A stretch of DNA of 64,000 bases from an uncultured Clostridia bacterium (lineage in GTDB: Bacteria; Bacillota; Clostridia; TANB77; CAG-508): the NCBI GenBank assembly GCA_934149075.1, contig CAKPDR010000001.1, positions 173,458-237,457 on the forward strand, read 5' to 3'. Numbering within the stretch: position 1 is the first letter of the stretch; each line of letters begins with the position of its first letter. Both the position numbers and the translations under genes were made by a program. The notes beneath the pieces are model-generated. The model was not told the DNA's origin and searched no databases. It worked only from the letters and a program-made list of their open reading frames with translations. Below, in pieces: positions 1-6,647 of this stretch.

Positions 1-167
1 GTAACTTAAATACTGCAATGCTTGGACATTTAAGTAAAGAAAGTAACTTTCCTGAACTTGCATATCAGACAGTAATTGATGAAGTGATTTCAAGTCATTC
101 TGATAATGCTCAATTAAATCTATCAGTAGCTAATAGAGAGTGTCCTAGTAAATTAATAACTTTATAA
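1..167 (+). CDS. YycJ/WalJ-like MBL-fold metallo-hydrolase, C-terminal fragment
   Basis: This is the last 54 codons of a gene that begins before the window; the frame starts at base 3 and stops with TAA at 165-167. The fragment reads LGHLSKESNFPELAYQTV and then a short tail ending NRECPSKLITL. The LGHLSKE-N-PELA motif is characteristic of the C-terminus of YycJ/WalJ-type metallo-beta-lactamase-fold hydrolases, which in Firmicutes often lie near the origin with the WalRK genes. The metal-binding HxHxDH motif would lie upstream and is not visible. It converges on the spmBA pair. The family assignment is inferred from the C-terminal motif only. Confidence 0.7.
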   Translation, partial: NLNTAMLGHLSKESNFPELAYQTVIDEVISSHSDNAQLNLSVANRECPSKLITL

Positions 168-403
168 TGATTTTGTAAAAGGAATAATCTGGAACTAATT
201 AAAGAGAAACATAGTAATTTAAAAATTATATTTAGGTTTAGGGGGCCTGAATTTAGTTTTTTATATAATTCACAATATTTCAAAAAAAGGGTTTATTTCA
301 TAATAGTTCAAATGGGGGAAAAGTAGATTATTCCCTTTACAAGATTAAAAACTTTATAATAAAAAATTTTTGAATTAATTATTGATTCAATCGATTTAAC
401 ATA

Positions 404-432
404 ATCTTACAATACAATTTTCATTTTGTCAA
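404..432 (-). promoter_or_regulatory. Sigma-A-like promoter downstream of Spo0A-like boxes
   Basis: Read on the minus strand there is TTGACA (432-427), a 17-base spacer and TAAGAT (409-404). It lies downstream, in the direction of transcription, of the tandem TGTCGAA-like boxes at 462-478. No ORF follows, so it could drive a small RNA antisense to the upstream gene's 3' end. Only the sequence match supports it. Confidence 0.45.
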
Positions 433-461
433 TAACCTTTCTAAAAAAACATGAAAAATCG

Positions 462-478
462 TTCGACTTTTTTCGACA
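462..478 (-). promoter_or_regulatory. Tandem Spo0A-box-like sites
   Basis: On the minus strand TGTCGAA (478-472) is followed three bases later by AGTCGAA (468-462). A third AGTCGAA lies at 534-528. The consensus 0A box is TGTCGAA. The arrangement, including the following CGATTTTTC, matches the site at 37132-37157 with the same 10-base periodicity, which argues against coincidence. Confidence 0.5.
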
Positions 479-560
479 AACAGAACAAAGCGACATAGTC
501 GCCCTTTGTTCTTGCCCAATTTGAGTTTTCGACTGAAAAGAAAATCTATTCTAATTCTCC

Positions 561-1094
561 TTACCAATAAAAAATAGTTTTACAAATCACCAAAGAAACA
601 ATTATACCTGTCAAATCTGCAGCTAAAGCTGCAATCAAAATTCCTCTTGTATTTTTTATCTTTACAGAACTGGTATACACAGCTATTGTATATAAAGTTG
701 TTTCAGTTGATCCCATTATAACAGAAGCTAATATACCAACAAAAGAATCTGCTCCATTGTTTTTTATTATGTCTGTTGCTACAGCCATAGAAGCACCTCC
801 TGAAATTGGTCTTAAAAGAGTAAGTGGAACTACTTCTTTAGGAAATTTTATTAAATATAACACTGGAGAAATTAATCTAGTAATAAAATCTATAATTCCA
901 GAGCTTCTCAACATTCCGATTGCCATAAATAAACCTATTAATGTTGGAAAAATTTTCAAGGTTATTCTTACTCCATCAATCCCACCTTTTAAGAAAATGT
1001 CAAAAACATTCTTTCTTTCATTAATCGCCTCAAAGATAATTATTAATATTATCAGTGGCATTGCAATAATTGAAATATAATTAATAAATTTCAT
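561..1094 (-). CDS. spmB: Spore maturation protein B
   Basis: SpmB and its partner SpmA are membrane proteins needed for full dehydration of the spore core in Bacillus and Clostridium. The 177-residue protein has hydrophobic helices throughout and the family signatures PLTLLRPISGGAS (about residues 91-103) and MGSTETT followed by YTIAVY (about 127-139). The length is normal for the family. The gene lies 38 bases downstream of spmA and is surely co-transcribed with it. The ribosome site AAAGGAG is about 32 bases from the only plausible ATG. The intervening sequence contains the inverted repeat TTATATAA/TTATATAA, which could fold and shorten the effective spacing. The assignment is confident; the translation-spacing idea is inference. 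Confidence 0.92.
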   Translation of the reverse strand: MKFINYISIIAMPLIILIIIFEAINERKNVFDIFLKGGIDGVRITLKIFPTLIGLFMAIGMLRSSGIIDFITRLISPVLYLIKFPKEVVPLTLLRPISGGASMAVATDIIKNNGADSFVGILASVIMGSTETTLYTIAVYTSSVKIKNTRGILIAALAADLTGIIVSLVICKTIFYW

Positions 1095-1132
1095 ATATCA
1101 TTATTATATAATAATTTATATAATTTCTCCTT

Positions 1133-1714
1133 TCATTTTTTCGTACATCTAATAATAATTTTACAACAAATAATACCCACAATAGCTGCACAAATTGTGG
1201 ATAACCACACTGGAAAAATTATTTGCGTTGGGTTATTTGATCCAAGAGAACTTCTAATCGAAATAACTGTAGTTGGAATAATTTGTAAAGACGCTGTATT
1301 TAAAACAATTAACATCATCATATTATCACTTAAAGTTTCTTTATCCTTATTTTCATTTTGTAATTCATTCATTGCTTTTAAGCCCAATGGAGTCGCAGCA
1401 TTTCCTAACCCTAATATATTAGCAACAATATTCATTATAATATTATCATAAGATTTATTACTTAACATTATATCTGGAAATATTTTTCTTACAATTGGAT
1501 TTAATGCTTTTGTTAAATAATTTAAAATATTAGTATTGGAAGCAATTTCCATTATTCCACTCCAAAGACAAGTCATTCCTATTAAAGTCAAAGTTAAACT
1601 GACCGCACTTTCAGTTGATTCAAAAATTGATTTATTAAGACTATCTAAATTTCCAGAAAAAATTGCATAAATTATTGATATTATTATAAAAACGGGCCAT
1701 AATATATTTAGCAT
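1133..1714 (-). CDS. spmA: Spore maturation protein A
   Basis: This 193-residue integral membrane protein belongs to the nucleoside-recognition-domain family, in which SpmA works with SpmB in spore core dehydration. The sequence begins MLNILWPVFIIISIIYAIFSG, has the conserved TLIGMTCLWSGIMEIA segment around residues 43-58 and the motif NILGLGNAATPLGLKAM around 99-115, all typical of SpmA. The ATG follows an AAAGGAGG-type ribosome site. It is the first gene of the spmAB pair and is divergent from the AbrB-like gene. Its presence is good evidence that the organism makes endospores. Confidence 0.93.
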   Translation of the reverse strand: MLNILWPVFIIISIIYAIFSGNLDSLNKSIFESTESAVSLTLTLIGMTCLWSGIMEIASNTNILNYLTKALNPIVRKIFPDIMLSNKSYDNIIMNIVANILGLGNAATPLGLKAMNELQNENKDKETLSDNMMMLIVLNTASLQIIPTTVISIRSSLGSNNPTQIIFPVWLSTICAAIVGIICCKIIIRCTKK

Positions 1715-1791
1715 TTCTCCTCCTTTTTATATTTATATTATAAAAATAAGTAAATTATAACAAATTATTTTACAAATATTTGAAATTTTAA

Positions 1792-1820
1792 TTGACCATT
1801 TCCAATAATTATGCTATTAT
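1792..1820 (+). promoter_or_regulatory. Sigma-A promoter of the AbrB-like gene
   Basis: TTGACC (1792-1797), a 17-base spacer and TATTAT (1815-1820) lie about 40 bases before the start codon of the AbrB-like gene. Motif and spacing fit a vegetative promoter well. Confidence 0.7.
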
Positions 1821-1861
1821 ATATAGCGAATTGATAAAAAAATGTTTAAGGAGGACAAATA

Positions 1862-2122
1862 ATGAAATCTACAGGAATTGTAAGAAAAGTTGATGAACTT
1901 GGAAGAGTTGTTATACCTATAGAAATAAGAAACAAATTTGATATTGCTGAAAAAGATCCAATAGAAATTTATGTTGACGGATCTACTATCATATTAAAAA
2001 AATATGAACCTAATTGTGTTTTTTGTGGAAATACAAAAAGTCTAATATCTTATAAAGACAAATTAGTATGCTCAAAATGTGCAGAAAAACTTTCTAATTT
2101 TGAAAACAAAGATGAAGAATAA
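1862..2122 (+). CDS. AbrB/SpoVT-family transition-state regulator with C-terminal zinc ribbon
   Basis: This small DNA-binding regulator of 86 residues has an N-terminal SpoVT/AbrB swapped-hairpin domain. It begins MKSTGIVRKVDELGRVVIPI, nearly identical in pattern to AbrB and SpoVT, and extends to about residue 52. The C-terminal 35 residues carry two CxxC pairs (CVFCGN and CSKCAE), so a small zinc ribbon replaces the usual AbrB dimerisation tail. The ribosome site AAGGAGG lies eight bases before the ATG, and a clear promoter lies upstream. AbrB homologues repress stationary-phase genes and SpoVT acts in the forespore; which role applies here cannot be told from sequence. Confidence 0.88.
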   Translation: MKSTGIVRKVDELGRVVIPIEIRNKFDIAEKDPIEIYVDGSTIILKKYEPNCVFCGNTKSLISYKDKLVCSKCAEKLSNFENKDEE

Positions 2123-2158
2123 TCAAAAAAGCGCTAAATTTAATTAGTGCTTTTTCTA
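2123..2158. terminator. Bidirectional terminator between the AbrB-like gene and rsmI
   Basis: The hairpin AAAAAGCGCTAA / TTAGTGCTTTTT has a short AT loop, flanking A and T runs, and sits between two convergent stop codons. It can end transcripts from both sides. Confidence 0.75.
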
Positions 2159-2980
2159 TTTAATAAATTTCATATATATTTCATTTTTATTTACATTTCT
2201 ATCTTTAGCTATTTTTTTTATTATTTCTTTTTTATCATATCCTTGTTTTTCATAATATTTATAATGCTCTTCAATGCTTAAAAAATTTAATTCATTTTCT
2301 TCATTTTTTTCTTTTTTATTTCCTTCAATTATTAATATCATTTCACCTTTTAAATTGTCAATATTATCTAATAATTCATTAATATTTTTTCTAATAAATT
2401 CTTCATGAATTTTTGTCAATTCTCTTGATAAAACTATTTTTCTATCATTTATAACATCTTTTAAATCCTGTAATGTATTTTTCATTTTATGTGGCGCTTC
2501 ATAAATTATAATAGTTTTTTCTGATTTTTTTATTTCTTCAAATTTTTCCTTTCTTAATTTTTTATTTAATGGTAAAAAACCCAAAAATAAAAATTCTGAT
2601 GTATTTAATCCTGATACAATTAATGCATTTATTAGTGCGCATGCACCTGGTATTGGTATAACTTCTATATTCTCTTCAATTGCCTTTTTTATAACTTCTT
2701 CACCTGGATCACATATTCCAGGTGTCCCCGCGTCAGAAACCAATGCAATATTTTCTCCATTTTTTAATTTTTCTATTAATATATTACTTTTTATATCTTC
2801 ATTGTGTCTATGATAACTTATTAATGGTTTTGATATTTCAAAATGATTTAATAATTTTAATGTTTGCCTTGTATCCTCAGCAGCAATCAAATCCACTTCT
2901 TTTAAAATTCTAAGTGCTCTTAATGTTATATCTTCTAAATTTCCTATTGGTGTTGCAACTATATATAATTTTCCATTCAT
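2156..2980 (-). CDS. rsmI: 16S rRNA 2'-O-ribose C1402 methyltransferase RsmI
   Basis: RsmI uses S-adenosylmethionine to methylate the ribose of C1402 in 16S rRNA. From the start chosen here the protein begins MNGKLYIVATPIGNLEDIT, the family hallmark, followed by LIAAEDTRQT, LVSDAGTPGICDPG and IPIPGACA, which are conserved tetrapyrrole-methylase-fold motifs. I chose the internal ATG at 2980 because AGAGG lies at proper distance upstream and family members start with this motif; an in-frame ATG at 3022 would add 14 Lys/Ile-rich residues. The C-terminal third is Lys/Glu/Asn-rich, as expected in an AT-rich genome. It stands alone, with a shared terminator downstream. Confidence 0.93.
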   Translation of the reverse strand: MNGKLYIVATPIGNLEDITLRALRILKEVDLIAAEDTRQTLKLLNHFEISKPLISYHRHNEDIKSNILIEKLKNGENIALVSDAGTPGICDPGEEVIKKAIEENIEVIPIPGACALINALIVSGLNTSEFLFLGFLPLNKKLRKEKFEEIKKSEKTIIIYEAPHKMKNTLQDLKDVINDRKIVLSRELTKIHEEFIRKNINELLDNIDNLKGEMILIIEGNKKEKNEENELNFLSIEEHYKYYEKQGYDKKEIIKKIAKDRNVNKNEIYMKFIK

Positions 2981-3144
2981 TTTTATTTTCCTCTCATTTT
3001 TTATTTTTATATATTTTATCACATTTCTATTATTTTTAAAATATTTTTATTTAATTATTTAATAATCATAAAACTTTTTTATTTAATTTTTCATATAATA
3101 GAACAAACAAGAAAATTTAGAATATATTAATGGAGTGTGATTTT

Positions 3145-3435
3145 ATGCCTAATTTTTATAGAAATACTTATTATAATAATTATTATTCAAAAAAAAATTA
3201 TCCCAATATTATTCCTCAAAATTATCGCTCATCTCAACACAACAATACTCATCTAGCCGGTGTTCCAAAACCACCATGCCATCCTCCAAAAAAGAAAGGT
3301 CCACCCCCTAAGAAAAAATTTAATTTTAAATCATTAAAAAAAGACACATGTACATCTTTAAATGATGTTGAATGTTTTTTAAATAAATTTAGTGATTTTC
3401 TAAGATATGTAAGAATAATTAATTTATTAAAATAA
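3145..3435 (+). CDS. Small Tyr/Asn/Pro/Lys-rich protein of unknown function
   Basis: I do not recognise this family. The 96-residue protein starts at the ATG at 3145, which has GGAGTG seven bases upstream; an in-frame ATG at 3130 has no such site. The first half is rich in Tyr and Asn (RNTYYNNYYSKKNYPN), the middle is a Pro/Lys tract (PKPPCHPPKKKGPPPKKK, about residues 42-59), and the end looks helical. There is no signal peptide or membrane segment. Composition and position among sporulation genes resemble small spore-coat proteins, but this is only a suggestion. It is flanked by AT-only palindromic sequence. Confidence 0.6.
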   Translation: MPNFYRNTYYNNYYSKKNYPNIIPQNYRSSQHNNTHLAGVPKPPCHPPKKKGPPPKKKFNFKSLKKDTCTSLNDVECFLNKFSDFLRYVRIINLLK

Positions 3436-3513
3436 TATTATTAATTATTCTATTTTATTAAATAAATAATAAATAAATTAAATAAATAATAAATTTAATT
3501 TATTTATTATTTA
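3436..3513. terminator. AT-only palindrome between convergent genes
   Basis: The interval consists almost only of A and T and contains a long inverted repeat of AATAAATAATAAAT against its complement near 3480-3512, between two convergent stop codons. It could act as a weak bidirectional terminator. Pairing is all A-T, so the call is tentative. Confidence 0.35.
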
Positions 3514-4047
3514 TTAATTAATTTTCGTATAAATATCTGGTAATTTTTCATTTTGTTCTCCATTAATTAAAAATTTAACGGAATTAATTTCTTTTAAATT
3601 AGTTAATGTATTTACTATACTATTAATTATTTTTAATTTATTTTCATCATTTTCATAATTTAAAAATTCATTTGACACATTAATAATTGCACATGATTTA
3701 TCAATTTTTACATCATGAACAACAGTGCCATCAGGAATTAATTTTTTTAAATTGCTCCCTTGTGGTCCTTTAATTAATAAATTTATTAATTCTTTTTCCG
3801 GCTCTTTTATCAACATATTTGCATCCATTATTTTTACCTCTGTATATAACTCACCAGTTTCTATATTTTGAAAATACAATGTTACTTTGGTTTGTCTATT
3901 TTGTTCTTCTGATATCTCTTCCTGTGGTGTATACTCTTGATATTTATCCTCTTTATTCTTTTCTATGCTTACATTTTTATACACTAAAAAACCCAATATT
4001 ATTATTAATATTAATGTTATTATAGCTATTAATTTTTTTCTTTTCAT
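3514..4047 (-). CDS. GerMN-domain membrane-anchored protein
   Basis: The 177-residue protein has an N-terminal anchor (KKLIAIITLILIIILGFLVY, about residues 4-23), a charged linker, and a GerMN domain from about residue 55 to the end. Recognisable GerMN features are LINLLIKGPQGSNLKKLIP, DGTVV, and the last strand-helix region with SIVNTLTNLKEINSVKFLING. GerMN domains occur in GerM, a Bacillus protein that helps assemble the mother cell-forespore channel, and in related lipoproteins. There is no lipobox cysteine, so this one is anchored by its helix. An outer-surface role in sporulation or the envelope is likely. It is preceded by an AAGGAGG site. Confidence 0.8.
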   Translation of the reverse strand: MKRKKLIAIITLILIIILGFLVYKNVSIEKNKEDKYQEYTPQEEISEEQNRQTKVTLYFQNIETGELYTEVKIMDANMLIKEPEKELINLLIKGPQGSNLKKLIPDGTVVHDVKIDKSCAIINVSNEFLNYENDENKLKIINSIVNTLTNLKEINSVKFLINGEQNEKLPDIYTKIN

Positions 4048-4155
4048 TTTTATTCCTCCTTGTCTACTTAATATTATTATTATTATTTATTTTTTAGAAC
4101 TATTAATAATAAAATTTATTAAATAAAAAAAACATAATATTTCTATCATGTTTTT

Positions 4156-5850
4156 TTAATTTATTTTTTTAAATAATTTATTTATATTTTTCTTTATTAA
4201 AATATTTAATATTAATAAAATAATAAATAATATTGCAATAATTATTGAAAAAGAAATAATTATATTTACATTATCAAATATTCTCATAAAATATACAAAC
4301 AATAAACAACTTATTATTGTTGTAACATATTGATATAATTTATTTCCATTATCCTTTATTGCAGATGTTTCTGTTATCCAATTTAAATTAGGTTTTTTTA
4401 AATCAACCATAACCATTATAAAACTATTTATTATATTTAATATCGTTGCAATTAAAATTCCAACTAAATAATATAAAATGGATATATGAGATATGTTAAT
4501 TGCAATTATAACAGCCATACCAATTACAGCAATTGTATTAATAAATACCTGTGGAATATTTTTCCATATAAATTGTTTATATAATGATATCGGTATATAT
4601 TTCATAACCATTGCATCTTTTCCATCTCTGGAAATTGCTGTAAGTGATAAATTTCCAAATGTGAAAATTATTTGCATTCCAATCATTATTGTACACATAC
4701 ATTGTAATATAAAATTATTTATTCCTATTTCATTTATTATATCTTCTTCTCTAAAATTTTTTATTACAGATGGCATTAATAAATTAATAATTAATAATAA
4801 AATAAATATTATAAAAATATATTGAAAAACACATTGTGTAAAAAATGTTGGATTTTTTATTATTTTTCTAAATTCATTCTTTATATATGATTTTTTTATT
4901 TTATTTTTTTTATATTTATTTTTTATTATTTTTTTATTATTTTTTCTTTTATTTATATATGCAATATTTTTTAATAAATTATTTAAATATAATAATTTTC
5001 CAAAAAATAAAAATATAAAAAAAGAAATTACAGAAATTAAAATTAATTTAATTAAATTAATTATTATATTATTTAATTTAATATTTGTTAATAAATTTAT
5101 ACAAGGATTTATTATTATAAAATAATTATTTAATTTATCTAATTTATTAGATAATATTTTTGTATTTAATTCTATATTTTCTAACTCTTTATTTTCACTC
5201 ACTTCTACATTTATTATATTATTATTAAATATTGAATTTAATAAGTATGTAATACCTGATGATAATACAAAAGATAAAAATAAAACAATTAATATTTGAA
5301 ATACATCTTTATTTTTTATAAATTTTGTTAATTGCATTATAAATAACATTAATATACAAATTATTATTATTAAAAATATTGGAAATAATATTAATACAAA
5401 AATCATCATTAAATAATAAATAATATTTCTTGTTGCTATTATTCCATACATTAATAAAGGTATTAACAAAAATAAAGTTTCCATTCCATAAGTTATACTT
5501 ATTACATTATTAAATTTTGCAATCAATAATTCTATTGGTTTTATCGGAAGTGGTAATATATATTCCAAATCTTTTGAAAAGAAAAATACATTACTGCATA
5601 TTAATATTGCTTGAAACATAAATATTGTCGCAATTATTGGCAAATATATTTTTAAAAATAATATTGCTTGACCTTTATCATTTAACCAATTTATAAAATT
5701 ATAACTCATAAATGTTATTGATAATACACTTATTATTAATAGCCATGTAAATGCGGATTTTTTATTAATTTTATTATTATTAAATATATTTAAATTTTGA
5801 AAATAATCTTTAATAAATATTTTCGATAATTCTATTATTTTTTTAATCAT
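4156..5850 (-). CDS. ABC-2-type exporter permease
   Basis: This 564-residue membrane protein has about twelve hydrophobic segments. A large cytoplasmic Lys/Asn/Ile-rich stretch (about 300-345) divides two halves. The motif FFSKDLEYILPLPIKPIELL after the second helix is typical of permeases of ATP-driven exporters of unknown substrate in Firmicutes, and the second half repeats it weakly (SRDGKDAMVMKYIPIS). Its start codon overlaps the end of the ATPase gene by eight bases, so the two are translationally coupled partners. The substrate cannot be predicted. The gene is very AT-rich even for this genome. It is followed by an AT-rich stretch containing ATGTTTTTTTAAT that may end transcription. Confidence 0.8.
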   Translation of the reverse strand: MIKKIIELSKIFIKDYFQNLNIFNNNKINKKSAFTWLLIISVLSITFMSYNFINWLNDKGQAILFLKIYLPIIATIFMFQAILICSNVFFFSKDLEYILPLPIKPIELLIAKFNNVISITYGMETLFLLIPLLMYGIIATRNIIYYLMMIFVLILFPIFLIIIICILMLFIMQLTKFIKNKDVFQILIVLFLSFVLSSGITYLLNSIFNNNIINVEVSENKELENIELNTKILSNKLDKLNNYFIIINPCINLLTNIKLNNIIINLIKLILISVISFFIFLFFGKLLYLNNLLKNIAYINKRKNNKKIIKNKYKKNKIKKSYIKNEFRKIIKNPTFFTQCVFQYIFIIFILLLIINLLMPSVIKNFREEDIINEIGINNFILQCMCTIMIGMQIIFTFGNLSLTAISRDGKDAMVMKYIPISLYKQFIWKNIPQVFINTIAVIGMAVIIAINISHISILYYLVGILIATILNIINSFIMVMVDLKKPNLNWITETSAIKDNGNKLYQYVTTIISCLLFVYFMRIFDNVNIIISFSIIIAILFIILLILNILIKKNINKLFKKIN

Positions 5851-6568
5851 TTTCTGTTATCTCCATAAATAATTCTTCTAGTGATTTATTTTCTTTTAAT
5901 TCATTTCTCATTTCTTCTAAAGTTCCAACAAATAATAATTTTCCTTTATTTATTATTCCTATTTTATCACATAATTTTTCTGCTACATCTAATATATGTG
6001 TTGAAAAAAATACACATTTATTTTGTTTTGTATTTTTTTTCATTATTTGTTTTAATTCATATGTAGCTTTAGGGTCCAATCCTGTCATCGGTTCATCTAT
6101 TATCCAATTTTTAGGCTCATGTAATAATGAGCCTATTATTACGATTTTTTGTCTCATTCCATGAGAATAACTCTGTATTTTATCATTTAATACATCATTT
6201 ATTTCAAATAATTTTGTTAATTCTTCTATTTTTTGTTTTCTATCTTCTAAACCAACTTCATATATATCTGCCAAAAAATTCAAATATTCTATTCCTTTTA
6301 ATTTCAAAAACATATCCGGGTTATCTGGCACATATCCAAACTCTTTTTTTGTTTCAATCGGATTATTTATTATAGATTTATTATTTATTAAAATATCTCC
6401 TTCATCTATATCTAATATTCCTGTTATCATTTTTATTGTTGTTGATTTTCCTGCACCATTGGGACCTAAAAATCCAAATATTTCTCCATCATTTATTTCT
6501 AAATTTAAGTTATCTATTATTTTATTTTTTTTGTCATATGATTTTGATACATTTTTTATTGATATCAT
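5843..6568 (-). CDS. ABC transporter ATP-binding protein
   Basis: This is the ATPase subunit partnering the downstream permease. The 241-residue protein starts at 6568, where GGAGGT precedes the ATG; an in-frame ATG at 6601 lacks a ribosome site. Walker A is GPNGAGKST (about residues 36-44), the signature helix reads YSHGMRQK instead of LSGGQ, Walker B is NWIIDEPMTGLDP, and the switch histidine is in FFSTHILD. This pattern belongs to the exporter class with separate ATPase and permease (CcmA/NatA-like). The pair sits between the T4SS-1 terminator and the GerMN gene with its own ribosome site. Confidence 0.9.
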   Translation of the reverse strand: MISIKNVSKSYDKKNKIIDNLNLEINDGEIFGFLGPNGAGKSTTIKMITGILDIDEGDILINNKSIINNPIETKKEFGYVPDNPDMFLKLKGIEYLNFLADIYEVGLEDRKQKIEELTKLFEINDVLNDKIQSYSHGMRQKIVIIGSLLHEPKNWIIDEPMTGLDPKATYELKQIMKKNTKQNKCVFFSTHILDVAEKLCDKIGIINKGKLLFVGTLEEMRNELKENKSLEELFMEITEND

Positions 6569-6601
6569 CTTGTACCTCCATTCTTTGTTATAGTATAACA
6601 T

Positions 6602-6642
6602 AAAAAGAGATAAATTTGAACAATTTATCTCTTCTTTTATAT
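6602..6642 (-). terminator. Terminator of the T4SS-1 operon
   Basis: The inverted repeat AAGAGATAAATT / AATTTATCTCTT with a five-base loop lies just after the stop of the VirB6-like gene on the minus strand and before the ATPase gene. On the minus strand it is followed by further A/T sequence with few T runs. Confidence 0.6.
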
Positions 6643-6647
6643 TATTT

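Larger units (their letters stand above)
168..560. other. Intergenic region with hairpin, Spo0A-like boxes and a minus-strand promoter
   Basis: No convincing ORF lies here. The region holds a strong hairpin at about 483-513 (GAACAAAG paired with CTTTGTTC, enclosing CGAC/GTCG). Beside it are three TTCGACA/T-type sites and a consensus-like minus-strand promoter at 404-432; these are annotated separately. The 3' ends of the YycJ-like gene and spmB converge on the interval. A transcript starting at the promoter would run toward position 1, antisense to the end of the YycJ-like gene, and I see no protein it could encode. Confidence 0.5.
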
